Below are positions 1-9,401 of a stretch of DNA of 64,000 bases, piece by piece. Positions within the stretch are counted from its first letter, which is position 1, and each line of letters begins with the position of its first letter. Under the pieces are notes generated by a model. It was given only the letters and a program-made list of their open reading frames with translations. It was not told the DNA's origin and made no database searches. The translations under genes and the position numbers were made by a program. The DNA comes from Dipteris shenzhenensis (lineage: Eukaryota > Polypodiophyta > Polypodiopsida > Gleicheniales): NCBI GenBank assembly GCA_047967505.1, contig CM106539.1; one strand, written 5' to 3'.

Positions 1-260
1 ATAGGAGAAGTACCTTGTGGTAAGATCAGAGGACCACACCATTGGTGTGACTCTGGATCTATCTCTTTTGTATTGTGTCCATAGCTTTGGACAGAAATTA
101 TTTTGGTGTCTTCTATATCTAACTGGTTCATTGTCTATTGATGAGTCTGCACATCTATCCTATGCACATAAGTTTAAGAAGTTTGTGATTCCACTCCCAC
201 ACACACACTGTGTGAGCTCCTGGGCTATTCTATCAGTCTTCTACTGTAGCCTGTGCGTAC
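1..260 (+). mobile_element. LTR-like remnant (copia E, R/U5-like part)
   Basis: This stretch resembles parts of the two LTR-like repeats near 25.7 and 26.2 kb. All three share a run with 'gaggaccac', 'gactctgga' and 'tgtgtccat' in the same order, followed by a 'ctatatct' stretch. A copia gag begins about 300 bases downstream, so it is plausibly the 3' part of the 5' LTR plus leader of the outermost element. No primer-binding site is visible and the left end is cut by the window. Similarity was judged by eye. Confidence 0.4.
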
Positions 261-572
261 CCTCTGTTGGTCGATTTCTAACAGTTTGGGGCTGTTTGGA
301 GGTGTTCTCGTGAGGAGGATTTGAGAGGTGTCAACTGTTCAGGAGTCAAGGAAGGTACACAGACTTTGAAGTGTGTTTTCAGATTCGAAGGGAGGTTTAC
401 TCAAGGGTGGGACAGCGAGGTGCGAAGGTCTTGTAGGCTCAAAGCCTCTCATCACCATATCCAGCCCTCTTCTCCCCTTATTTCTGTCCATCCCCTTTTC
501 TCCTTCTATCCCATCTACCCTCTCTTTTCAGTTTCATTCCCTCGTCACTCTGACAAGTCGACCCTGTCCGAG

Positions 573-1142
573 ATGGCAGAGAGCAAGGCAAAAATTGCAG
601 TTTTGCCCACATTCCTAATCAACCGTCAATTAGATGGACTGAATTATGGTGTTTGGGGGGTCATGATGGAGTCTATGCTACAATCGTATGATTTGGCAGG
701 CTTCATATTGGTGGGAGTTGACACGCCCATTCCCCTTGCGGCCAATCAAGGGATCCTACAACGAAAGGACTCTGAGACCTTGGCTCAGCTGTGGGACCAT
801 ATCAATGCAAGAGTAAGGTCGTTTATATTTCTTAGCTGTACTCCTCAGGTGATTCTCACGCGAAGCACATGACGGTGGCCAAGAGTATCTTGGAGCACTT
901 GGTGTCCCTGTACAATTGAACCTCTCCCATGAAGAGGGTTTCCATAGAAGTCCAAATGAGACTATTGGATCCCAAGAAGTCTTCATCAATGCAGGAGCAC
1001 ATCAACAAGTCACAGGAACTTCATCAGGAGATCCTCTGGGCAAGGAAAGCACAGGCCATAACTCTATTGTCCCCAGCTATACTCTCAGTATGATGCCTTC
1101 TATTCATCCTTGATAACCAATGTAAGGATGAATGTGTTTGAC
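573..1142 (+). pseudogene. Copia E gag, N-terminal part (interrupted)
   Basis: An ATG at 573 opens about 99 codons with the fold of copia Gag (UBN2 type): 'LDGLNYGVWGVMMESML' is the usual N-terminal tryptophan-rich motif that packs in the virus-like particle. After about 869 the coding sequence continues in other frames (a segment containing 'MQEHINKSQELHQEIL', then 'YDAFYSSLITNVRMNVFD'), so at least one frameshift is present. The reading stops at the gypsy LTR (1143) and appears to resume at 14954 with 'WEKLIPMVLDHKERF', the next expected Gag block. It is therefore a Gag gene split by the nested chromovirus. No pol belonging to it was found with confidence. Confidence 0.6.
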
Positions 1143-1609
1143 TGTTATGCTCTAGCCGAGATAGCATGACCTCGGAAAGATCGGTGGGCATTTTCCATTA
1201 GAGGACCGACTTCTGTAATAGTTTATGTGCGTAAATATAATGGTCAAGGGAAGTAACTGCCAAGGTCCTAGGTGAGGGTGTATTGGCATCGACTAGGTGG
1301 TTCTGAGTGCTAAGGCCTAGGTGCACCTAAATGTGTAATAATGCCGAGGGGCAAATGTTTTAAATTGTGCCCCAAGAGAGGGGTAAATGGTGTACCAAGT
1401 AAAAGGTCTAAAATGATGACATGTGGCAGAGGGAACCATCTAGGGAGTTGTGGGCTTGTGGATAGGCATGAGGAATGAAAAGTTACGTATCTTTGTGTGC
1501 ATGCTATCCATGAGAGTGGCTGGGAGGATATACGTGATGCCATCGCCTGTGATTTTTCCTTGCCCATGATTGACGAAATTCAAGAGAGAATTAGAGATAG
1601 ATCGTATCA
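1143..1609 (+). repeat. Gypsy 5' LTR
   Basis: It begins TGTTATGCTC and ends GTATCA, two bases before a TGGTATCAGAG primer-binding site. Bases 1143-1560 align with 14536-14953; bases 1561-1609 have no counterpart in the truncated 3' copy. Length is 467 bp. Confidence 0.75.
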
Positions 1610-1611
1610 TT

Positions 1612-1624
1612 TGGTATCAGAGCG
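1612..1624 (+). promoter_or_regulatory. Primer-binding site (tRNA-iMet), gypsy
   Basis: TGGTATCAGAGCG is complementary to the 3' end of plant initiator tRNA-Met and lies two bases after the LTR, where minus-strand DNA synthesis starts. Confidence 0.8.
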
Positions 1625-2430
1625 TTTAGGTGGACGAACGAGAGGAAAGAGAGGGAGAGACGGTGCACACGAGAGCACATGGCGGGCTGGCTGGTCATTA
1701 CGCAGGCTGACGGGCCTGAAGGTTGGGTGGGTTGATGAACGAACGAAGGCACTAGAAAGAGCTCGAGAAGACAAGTTGTCAGAGAAAAAAAGGGGAGACC
1801 CGTCAATGTGATTGAATGTGATACCAAGAGAAGGAACAGAGAGTAGAATTAGCCCGTAAATTGACGATGCCCGTGAATTGACGAGAAAACCAGACGGGTA
1901 GGAATAGAGCCTATCATTTGGTATCTGCGACTCCGAAGCGAAATCACAGGGTGCAGTCACCGACTCCCAAAAGACATCGCAGGACTCCATCTCCTGTACT
2001 CAAGAAGTCGCGCATGAAAAGGGCAAGTTGGTTGTGTGTATGGACGGGCGTGTGACGACGAAACAAAATAGCCAGGCTAGCGTTCAGGCCGGACGAAGGG
2101 AGCGCAGACGGAGGATTACTTCGTGGAGAGAGGCGTGGCGATGGACGACGCACGGACAGCAGTATGGTTATATGGCTGAGTGGCTTGACATCGAAACGTG
2201 CTTGATTAGTTCAACGAAGATTTTCGAGACTTACGAAGGTTTGGCAGAAGAAAGGAATTCGGGACTCCGGGATATTCCAAGGAGCATTATTTTTTTCCCT
2301 TTGAGATAAATTTTAGTTTCCAGTCTGCAGTCAATTTATTCCTGTACAGCAGAGTTTGCAGTCGATTTATCCCTGTATAGCACAAGGAAATTCGAAGTGA
2401 AAAAAAAAAACTATTTTCCCTTTTGAAACA
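1625..2430 (+). other. Gypsy 5' leader
   Basis: About 800 bases between the primer-binding site and the gag ATG. Only short open frames without recognisable domains are seen. There are imperfect repeats (for example 'gtcaattta'/'gtcgattta' around 2330-2370) and an A-run at 2400-2410. Confidence 0.5.
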
Positions 2431-3671
2431 ATGCAGGCAAAGGGACAAGATTCCAGGGTAAATCCTGGTGAATCTAGAGCGCGATCTACGCAAGAAGTGT
2501 CCCATCACACAACGCCTACTTTGGTGGGTAGGATTTCTGTATTAGAAGATGTTTTATAGCAGATCATGAACCAGCAGCTTCAAGTGAATGCTGGTCAAAA
2601 TGAAATTAGGGAGATGGTGCAAGCCTTGTCGGCTAGACTATCTAGAAATTAAAAGGGCAAAGCTCTAGCAGAGCCAGAGCCCAGTTTACACTCATCAGAA
2701 CGTGCAAAGGTCAAGGTACCTAATATTGCAAACTATAGACCGGAAAAGTACGCTGGTCCGATGACCAAGCGCAGTTCTGATGTGATCGAGGTTTGGTTAC
2801 ACAAGTGGATAGAAGCCTTCGCCATTTGTGAAATCAAATCTGATCTAAAGAAAATCCGCGAGACCACTCACCTGTTTATTGAGGCAGCGGATAGATGGTG
2901 GATTAAGCAACAGAAAGATCAAGTTGCCCCTACCACCTGGGAAGGGTTTAAAGCTGAATTTAAGAAACACTTTCTTCCACCTGACGAAGAGTCCCGAGCT
3001 TGGGATGCTTATAGAAACCTTCGCCAGAGGAATTGGTCGGTGGCAGAGTACACTGACAAGTTCAGGAAATGTGTTATGAAGATAGCAGACTCTCTCCCTA
3101 TGTCGGTTCAGTTGAAAGACTATATCTATGGACTGAACGACAAGATTAAAATGGAAGTTCGGGCTAAATATGTGACTACATTAGATGAATCTATTGCAGT
3201 TCCCTGAACTATGAGGATGCCAGAGGCAGATCTAGTGGATTTGTGCAGGCAGGGACTCAGCATAAGTACCCAAGGAAAGGGGGATTTCAGAGGAAATGGA
3301 CTTCAAAGACAAGTGTCTCGCAGCCAAGTGGCCAAACCAAGCAGGTGAATCCGGTTGAGGGACCAGCAAAGACAAGTACCACCGTTGGGGTGAAAAGAAA
3401 AGTAACTCCAATGGCAGCCCGGGCTTGGTCAAAGTCCTCGTTGACCCCTAAACAAAAAGAAAAAGCTAGAAAAGAAGGATTGTGCTTCGGCTACCTTCAG
3501 CGACATCAGTGGAAAGATTGTCTTCTGAACAAAGAACGTCGCACGGCCAATAGGATAATATCTGAATGCGACAGAAATGCAGGAGAGTCCCAATGCGGAA
3601 CATATGCAGATGCAATTGGCGGGACCTTCTCAGAGGTTAGTACATGTGTTGTTAAGTGTGTCTGTTACTAA
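2431..3671 (+). pseudogene. Gypsy gag (nucleocapsid degenerate)
   Basis: The ATG at 2431 starts a Gag reading broken by in-frame stops near 2557 and 2650, then open from about 2653 to 3207. The core has the Retrotrans_gag signature: a basic stretch, 'AADRWWIKQQ', 'TTWEGFKAEFKKHFLP' and 'RQRNWSVAEYTDKFRK'. After a stop at 3205 and a frame change it continues at 3243-3671 through a basic linker into a zinc-knuckle relic. In 'CFGYLQRHQWKDC' the second cysteine of CCHC has become tyrosine, so RNA packaging by this knuckle would be lost. Gag would form the particle and bind the element RNA. Confidence 0.8.
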
Positions 3672-3774
3672 GTGAGTAAGCGGTGCACCTGATAACATCC
3701 TTTCAAAGCCCGCAGCAACGGGATATATAGTTTTCAATGAGCCTGAGTTAATTAAAATGAAGGGCAAGTAGCCA

Positions 3775-4058
3775 ATCATGATGTGATTGTGTTGTTTGAC
3801 TCAGCGTCAACGCACAATGTAATTAACTCGAAGCTTATTAAGAGGCTCAAGTTAAAAACTAGTCCGTCTGACTATGCTTATACGGTCAGAACGGCGAACG
3901 GATGTTCAACTGAAGTATGGGACCAAAGGGTTACCCAGTTGCAACTTCGAATACAGGACTATGTTAAGAAGCTCGACTTTGAGTTGACCAGGCTTGCTCA
4001 CGCAGATATAGCCCTAGGCATGGCTTGGCATTTTTGGAAAAATCCAGCCATTGATTGA
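3775..4058 (+). pseudogene. Gypsy aspartic protease
   Basis: The frame 3783-4058 (91 codons) carries 'VLFDSASTHNVINSKLIKRL', the retropepsin active-site region. The usual D-S/T-G-A is changed to D-S-A-S, so the glycine of the catalytic loop is replaced. Downstream 'DIALGMAWHFWKNPAID' matches the 'ILGMDWL' C-terminal block of the retropepsin fold with substitutions. In the family this enzyme cuts Gag-Pol in the particle. Frame breaks on either side and the altered active site argue for a dead copy. Confidence 0.75.
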
Positions 4059-4082
4059 AAAAAGCATATTTATCAGTTCAAG

Positions 4083-4931
4083 ATGAACGGGGTAGAGTAT
4101 GTTTTGCGAGGTAGAAAGGATTTACCTCGAGGACCATATATTTCAGCCATGAAAGTTTGGAAGACTCCGAAAAAGCTTCTGTGTCTGTATATAGCATCGG
4201 TAGAGTCGATTGATGATGCGTCGACTAGCACTGAGGCTACCCAAGATGGGAAAATGGCCGAGTTGGCTAAAGAGATATCGGAGAAGTTCTCTGATTGTTT
4301 TAGGGATGAGTTACCTTATGGGTTACCTCCAGAGCGGAATGTTCAACATAAAATTGAGCTTATCCCGGGGGCAGAACCTGTAAATAGACCTCCCTATAGA
4401 TTAAGCTTTACAGAAGAAGCTGAGGTGCGAAGACAACTGGAAGAATACCTCAAGCTAGGTCAGATTCAACCCAGTTTTTCACCTTTTGCTTCGCCAGTGA
4501 TATTAGAGAGGAAGAAAGATGATACTTTTCGCCTCTGTATAGATTACAGAGCATTGAATAATATCACTATTAAGCACAGGTATCCGATGGCTCGGATCGA
4601 TGATTTGCTAGATGCATTGCATGGGGCCGTAATTTTCAGTAAGATAGATCTTAAGTGTGGCTACCATCAGATCCGTATTCAACTAGAGAGTCTGTTAGTG
4701 CCCTGCAAGTGGCGGATTTGTTTATTAGACATATTTCGTTTGCATGGATTACCCAAATCCATAGTGTCAGACAAAGATGTCAAATTTACCGGTCATTTTT
4801 GGACTGCGGTCTTTGAGACACTAAGGACTGAGTTGGGAATGAGTAGTGGGGATCATCCAGAAACGGATGGTCAGACATAAAGAATCAACCAAATTTTAGA
4901 GGATATGCTTAGAGCATATGTGTCATTGAGG
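4083..4931 (+). pseudogene. Gypsy RT N-terminus joined to integrase core by deletion
   Basis: The open frame 4083-4880 starts as a gypsy RT: '[10 protein letters not shown]', fingers motif '[21 protein letters not shown]', '[19 protein letters not shown]', then the first catalytic aspartate in '[15 protein letters not shown]' (about residues 190-205). The sequence then jumps, near 4685, to integrase core sequence '[19 protein letters not shown]' with the second integrase Asp. The YxDD palm motif, RNase H, the zinc-binding integrase N-terminus and the first integrase Asp are missing, a deletion of probably more than 1.5 kb. The frame ends at a stop in 'ETDGQT' and coding homology continues to the copia A insertion point. 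Confidence 0.8.
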
Positions 4932-4936
4932 CAACA
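4932..4936 (+). repeat. Target-site duplication CAACA (left), copia A
   Basis: CAACA lies immediately before the copia A 5' LTR and again at 13822-13826 after the 3' LTR. The five-base direct repeat is standard for Ty1/copia integration. Confidence 0.9.
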
Positions 4937-5139
4937 TGTTGGGGTAAAGGCACATTGCCACCCCTTTATTAAAGATATGACACCTATGACTGTCTTAAGA
5001 CAGTCATAGGGGAAAAAACCTAATCCTAATAAAACCTATGAGTTTGTGGTGTGGCTCATCACTTCACCCGCATCTTTAGTGTCACTCCTCTCTCTCACTC
5101 TCTCCCTGTTGTTCTTCTCCCTCTTCCCTTCCCCCTTCA
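4937..5139 (+). repeat. Copia A 5' LTR
   Basis: A 203-bp repeat beginning TGTTGGGGTAAAGG and ending CCTTCA, paired with 13617-13821. It contains a perfect 28-bp palindrome (4983-5010) and a pyrimidine-rich 3' half. Confidence 0.95.
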
Positions 5140-5141
5140 AC

Positions 5142-5153
5142 TGGTATCAGAGC
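5142..5153 (+). promoter_or_regulatory. Primer-binding site (tRNA-iMet), copia A
   Basis: TGGTATCAGAGC follows the 5' LTR after a two-base AC spacer, the same spacing as in copia C and F. Confidence 0.9.
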
Positions 5154-6213
5154 CAGCCTCACTCCCTCCCTACCCATGCCTACCCCTCTCTCTACCCTTC
5201 CCCCTCCCCTCGGGCTTCGTGCCCTCAGCATTGCAGGCAGCGCGGGCCAGCGGGACAGCAAGGGCAACAGCCAGGGCGTAGCGCGGGCAGCTGCAGCGAC
5301 AGCGCAGCGCGGGCCAGCGGGACAGCACGGGCAGGAGCGCAGGGCGCATCGCGGGCTGCAGCAGGGCGGCGCCGAGCAGCGCCAGCAGCTGCACAGCAGC
5401 AGCTAGCTGCTGCTAGCTGCTACAGCCTCCGGGCTTCGTACAGGGCGACGCGCAGGCGCGCGCGTGTACGGCCGTACGGCCGTCCGTACCGACTCTGTAC
5501 AGGCGTCCGTACTATACGGACGCCGCCGTACGTACAGGGAGCAGCGTCAGGAACTTCTTCGACAGGGAGCTGCATCAGGGAAGAGCATTTCGGAAATTTT
5601 TTTTTCTCTCTGTTCTGGGATTTCGTACCCTGCACAAGTACACAGGTACAGCAGGTACAGTGCTGCCAGTACACAGTTACAACAAGTACAGCATTTTTTC
5701 TTTGGGGAAAGAAGGCAAAGAGAGAGCATTCCCGACTGTTCAGTCCTTCAAACTGTGTTTTTTTTTTGAGGTACAGCAAGTACACTCTTGTCCCTCGTGC
5801 TTGAGGTGACTAGTACCACAGTGTGTGGTGGTTGCACAGTTATCTTGTTTCGGGAAGGTAATGCCTTGATTTTGCAGAGGATTTTTATGCTTTTGCTGAG
5901 TGCAAATCTCAGCTTTTGGGTGACATTTTCAAAGGGCTTTTGCCTGGAAGCTTATGCAGTGTATGCCTTGAGGCAGTGTGGAGCCAGGGAGCCCACATTG
6001 GTCTTGTTTCCGCAGTGTATTCAGTGACATTTCTACAGGTCACATTTTGTGTACGACACCTTGGAAAATCTCAGTTGAGCCACGTTTGGCCAGGGCGCAT
6101 CGAGTTTACTCGGTCCCTAACTGTCCATCGTTGACAGTGCTCAAAAGATTTTCTCTTCAGTGTTTGTACATTGGGATATGTGTTGTTATTGTGTACACAG
6201 GGCTGTTTATGCA

Positions 6214-6218
6214 TTGCA
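6214..6218 (+). repeat. Target-site duplication TTGCA (left), copia B
   Basis: TTGCA precedes the 5' LTR and is repeated at 8800-8804 right after the 3' LTR. Confidence 0.9.
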
Positions 6219-6504
6219 TGTTGGAGATAAGTGCACACTAAGTGTACTATTTCCTAGTCTAAGTCTAAGTCTAGTCTTTATGTCTTGAGTGTGTGCCATG
6301 TGGCACTTCTACAATTATCCCATAAACACTCTTGCATTATGTCTTGTACTTTGGCCCATATATTCAATGGGTCACATCATTCTAATCTATCTGTCTAGCT
6401 TGTGTCTTGTCTACACTCTTCTCAAGGTATTTCTTATCTTTCAGTCTTGTCATCTCATTTCCATTTCCAGTTTCTAGTTCTAGTTCTTTTTCCATATTCC
6501 AACA
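6219..6504 (+). repeat. Copia B 5' LTR
   Basis: A 286-bp repeat beginning TGTTGGAGATAAG and ending TTCCAACA. It is paired with 8520-8799 (280 bp); the length difference is one 6-bp repeat unit. Confidence 0.95.
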
Positions 6505-6516
6505 TGGTATCAGAGC
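6505..6516 (+). promoter_or_regulatory. Primer-binding site (tRNA-iMet), copia B
   Basis: TGGTATCAGAGC abuts the LTR with no spacer, unlike the two-base spacer in copia A, C and F. Confidence 0.9.
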
Positions 6517-7374
6517 ATGTAGATCTCCTTTCCTCCCCTCTCACTCTGCTGCAGCCATAGCTTCGTCTTCTCCTTTCAGTTTACCTCTCCCTCCAGCATC
6601 TCTCTTTTCAGCCTCTCGTGGCCGCCTCTTCTTCGAGATCTGCCCTCTTTCTGCACCGCCATTTCTTGCGCCAGATCTGCTGTCACGCCAGATCTGCGCA
6701 GCACTCTGCTGTCACAACAGATCTGCGCTTCAGATCTGCGCAGCTCAGCCAGATCTGAGCGCCAGATCTGCTGTCACCGACAAATCTGCGCCTCTGCTCT
6801 TCCGTACGACCGCCGTACGCCGCCATACGCCGTCGTACTTCGTTCGTCCTCCGCCGTACGCCGCCGTACTTCGTCCATACTCCGTCGTCAGTACTCTGCG
6901 CCAGCGTCCGTACATCCGTACAGTCCGTACGACTGTACGGAATCTGTACCTGCACCCGTTGCCCCAGTTCAGGTGGCCTCTACTGCTGCAGATCTGCCTG
7001 CCATTTCTGCCCTGATTTCGTGAGCTGAAGGAGCTGCCCACGACTTTCTGAAGCTGCTGCCCGTACCTTTTCTGTTCGAAATAAAGGAGGAGCTGAAGCT
7101 TTTTTTTATCTCTGCCCAACCTGCATTCAGTTCTGCATTCAGTTCTTGCTAAGGTACTGTACATTGTCTCTTTCAGTTTGCTGAGCAGTCTTTGTTAATC
7201 CTCATATCTGCAAACTGCTGGTTCCTCCTGCTTCGATGGGCTGTCATATGCTATGGCCCTGACAAAGTGGTGAGAGAACTGGCTTCTAGGATCTCTTCTT
7301 CTCATTTATTTCTACAATATTGTAAGGGAATAGACACTGCCCTTGCATCCTAGCAAGAGGTAAGACCTTCCCAC
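6517..7374 (+). other. Copia B leader with palindromic motif clusters
   Basis: About 860 bases before gag. Bases 6670-6790 hold repeated CAGATCTG-type palindromes with 'ctgctgtca' between them. Bases 6800-6940 hold many CGTACG-type motifs (ccgtacg, cgtacgg). Such inverted repeats could fold the RNA and serve packaging or dimerisation, which is inference. Confidence 0.6.
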
Positions 7375-8205
7375 ATGGCATCCTCCTCTCATTCTCTCAT
7401 GTCTATCGACAAATTCAATGGGTCCAACTTTCATACTTGGCAGATCAAAATCAAGTGCCATCTTATGAAAGAAGGCCTTTGGGACATTGTTCACCGTGAT
7501 GCCCCCGAAGGTCCATCTGAGCAAGTTGTTACTGCCAAGAACGACAAAGCCTATGCTATCATATTGCTTGGCCTTGGAGATGATTACATTCATCACATCT
7601 CCGACATACAGTCTGCTCCTCAAGCATGGATCACTCTGGATACTCTTTTTGGAGCCCGATCTAAAAACTCTAAAATTGCACTTATGATCTCATTCTTTGA
7701 TCTACATATGCAGGAAGGAGCTACTATAGCCTCTCATGTTAATTATCTTCGCAGTCTTATGGTTCAGCTTGCGTCAGTCAAGTCTCCCATCTCCGAAGAT
7801 ATTGCTATTGCTGTGCTTCTCAAAAGCTTACCTGACTCCTATGCTACTCTTGTCACTACCTTCAAGTATCATAATAATCCTTCTCTTGAGGGTATCATCA
7901 ATGCTCTCCAAGAGGAAGAAAGAACTCAACAACGCAAGGTAACTGACACTGCATTTTTAGCAAAGAAAGGCAGTTCTAAGGTAAGAAAGCCTTGCACTCA
8001 TTGTGGCAAGACTAATCATGTGGAGAAGGACTGTTTCAAGGCTCATCCATGCACCATTTGTGGCCGTGATAATCACCGGGAGAGGGACTGCTACTCCAAA
8101 ACCTCTACATCAGCTCCTGCATCTACCTCAGCCCATGTTGCTGCAACATCTCCATCAGCTGATCCTGCTGTTCCTTCCTTACATGATGAAAAGTGGGCTT
8201 TCTGA
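7375..8205 (+). CDS. Copia B Gag polyprotein (276 aa)
   Basis: This is an intact copia Gag. The start at 7375 gives the classic opening with 'IDKFNGSNFHTWQIKIKCHL' (residues 11-30), the capsid motif of UBN2/Retrotran_gag family proteins. The central helical part includes 'AWITLDTLFGA' and 'LLKSLPDSYATLVTTF'. The C-terminus has two CCHC zinc knuckles, 'CTHCGKTNHVEKDC' and 'CTICGRDNHRERDC' (about residues 208-236), for RNA binding, followed by a Ser/Thr/Ala/Pro-rich tail. The protein would assemble cytoplasmic virus-like particles around element RNA. The stop falls before any protease, so Gag is the only product. An undamaged frame in an element without pol suggests that Gag is still under selection or that insertion is very young. 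Confidence 0.92.
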   Translation: MASSSHSLMSIDKFNGSNFHTWQIKIKCHLMKEGLWDIVHRDAPEGPSEQVVTAKNDKAYAIILLGLGDDYIHHISDIQSAPQAWITLDTLFGARSKNSKIALMISFFDLHMQEGATIASHVNYLRSLMVQLASVKSPISEDIAIAVLLKSLPDSYATLVTTFKYHNNPSLEGIINALQEEERTQQRKVTDTAFLAKKGSSKVRKPCTHCGKTNHVEKDCFKAHPCTICGRDNHRERDCYSKTSTSAPASTSAHVAATSPSADPAVPSLHDEKWAF

Positions 8206-8519
8206 TTACTTCTATGTTTTGTCTACCACCTTGACCACCGATGATGTAGGTCAAGGGGTTCTAGTGTCTTGGTCTTTCTATTTGTCTACAGTCAGTCTTC
8301 TGTCTATCTAGTCTTGTCTGTCTGTCTATTTGTCTATCAATCTGACTATGTTTTAGATCCATCTTGTCCCTACCCTTGTGGACCCATATGAGGATATCAC
8401 TTGAGGAGGGGTGTCTCAGGATCTTTTGTCTGTCATGTCTTCTATCCTGTCTATCAGTCTTTATGTCTGTCCTCTAGTCTTGTCTTTCTGTCTTACTCCT
8501 AGTGTCCACTTAAGGAGGG
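8206..8519 (+). other. Copia B 3' untranslated region and polypurine tract
   Basis: A pyrimidine-rich stretch with repeated 'tgtctat/tgtcttgtct' words and no coding homology. It ends in AAGGAGGG at about 8512-8519, the polypurine primer for plus-strand DNA next to the 3' LTR. Confidence 0.7.
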
Positions 8520-8799
8520 TGTTGGAGATAAGTGCACACTAAGTGTACTATTTCCTAGTCTAAGTCTAGTCTTTATGTCTTGAGTGTGTGCCATGTGGCA
8601 CTTCTACAATTATCCCATAAACACTCTTGCATTATGTCTTGTACTTTGGCCCATATATTCAATGGGTCACATCATTCTAATCTATCTGTCTAGCTTGTGT
8701 CTTGTCTACACTCTTCTCAAGGTATTTCTTATCTTTCAGTCTTGTCATCTCATTTCCATTTCCAGTTTCTAGTTCTAGTTCTTTTTCCATATTCCAACA
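8520..8799 (+). repeat. Copia B 3' LTR
   Basis: A 280-bp copy of 6219-6504, followed by the TTGCA duplication at 8800-8804. Confidence 0.95.
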
Positions 8800-9401
8800 T
8801 TGCATTGTCAGGTGAAAGTGCTAGGAGAGCGCTGTATTTTCTTTGCTGCCTCAGTGTTGAGGTGTTTTTCACTTGGTACAGGTGTTAAATCAAGGGGCTT
8901 TTGCCCAGATTTTGCTTGAGAGCACTTGGGTTACTGTCAGAGATCTTCAGATGCCTTTTATGCTTGGGATTTATCCCATTTTCTGTTGCAGGTTTGTGAC
9001 AGGCTGAAGTGTCTGGAGCCTCTTTTTCAGTGAACAAAACAGTGTATGCCAAGTGGTTTATGCATATTAAATCAGTGCAATACCTCATCTGAGGTGGGAG
9101 AAGTGATCAGGACAGCAGTGTTTTGTGCTTTGTCAGCTGATGATGCACTGTTAAAGCACTTGTGGAGCAGCTGCAGCATTCTGAAATTACTGTTTTTTAT
9201 GCCTATTTGAGCACGGTACAGTGTGTCAGAAGGTACAGTAACTGGAGGGAATTTTCTGTTTTGCTGCAGATTTTCTGACAGTAAAAACAGCACTATTGTG
9301 AGTGCTCCTAGCTCTTGATAGAGCAGGTTTTTTCTGAGAAATCAGAATTTTATTCAGTCCTTTTTTAACTTACAGGGAGTCAGGTACTTTCCTTATCTGA
9401 T

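Larger units (their letters stand above)
6219..8799 (+). mobile_element. Copia B: non-autonomous, gag-only LTR retrotransposon
   Basis: This 2,581-bp element has two LTRs (6219-6504, 8520-8799), a primer-binding site directly after the first, one open Gag frame and a purine tract before the second. No protease, integrase or RT sequence is present between Gag and the 3' LTR. By eye the LTRs differ only by one 6-bp unit (an extra 'aagtct' in the 5' copy), so it inserted very recently. It must use enzymes from another element. It lies in the leader of copia A but has unrelated LTRs, so the donor of its enzymes is probably a different family. Confidence 0.95.
5154..9401 (+). other. Copia A leader (interrupted by copia B)
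   Basis: Without copia B the leader is about 1.66 kb, close to that of copia C. From 5220 to 5420 it is very GC-rich, with repeats such as 'gcgcgggccagcgggacagc' occurring twice. From 5460 to 5540 it carries a cluster of palindromic CGTACG/CCGTACGG motifs, followed by 'gtacagcag' repeats near 5640-5690. Open frames here look incidental. The part after copia B (8805-9401) matches the leader of copia C (17600-18244). Confidence 0.7.

Noticed and set aside
17-313. 98-codon frame at the window start
   Set aside because: It lies in LTR-like sequence repeated at 25.7 and 26.2 kb without a conserved frame.
5046-5804. 252-codon frame in the copia A leader
   Set aside because: It begins inside the LTR and runs through GC repeats with no domain; the copia C leader does not keep an equivalent frame, so it looks incidental.
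6407-7164. Plus and minus frames (up to 202 codons) in the copia B leader
   Set aside because: They reflect CGTACG and CAGATCTG repeats and overlap the LTR and primer site.
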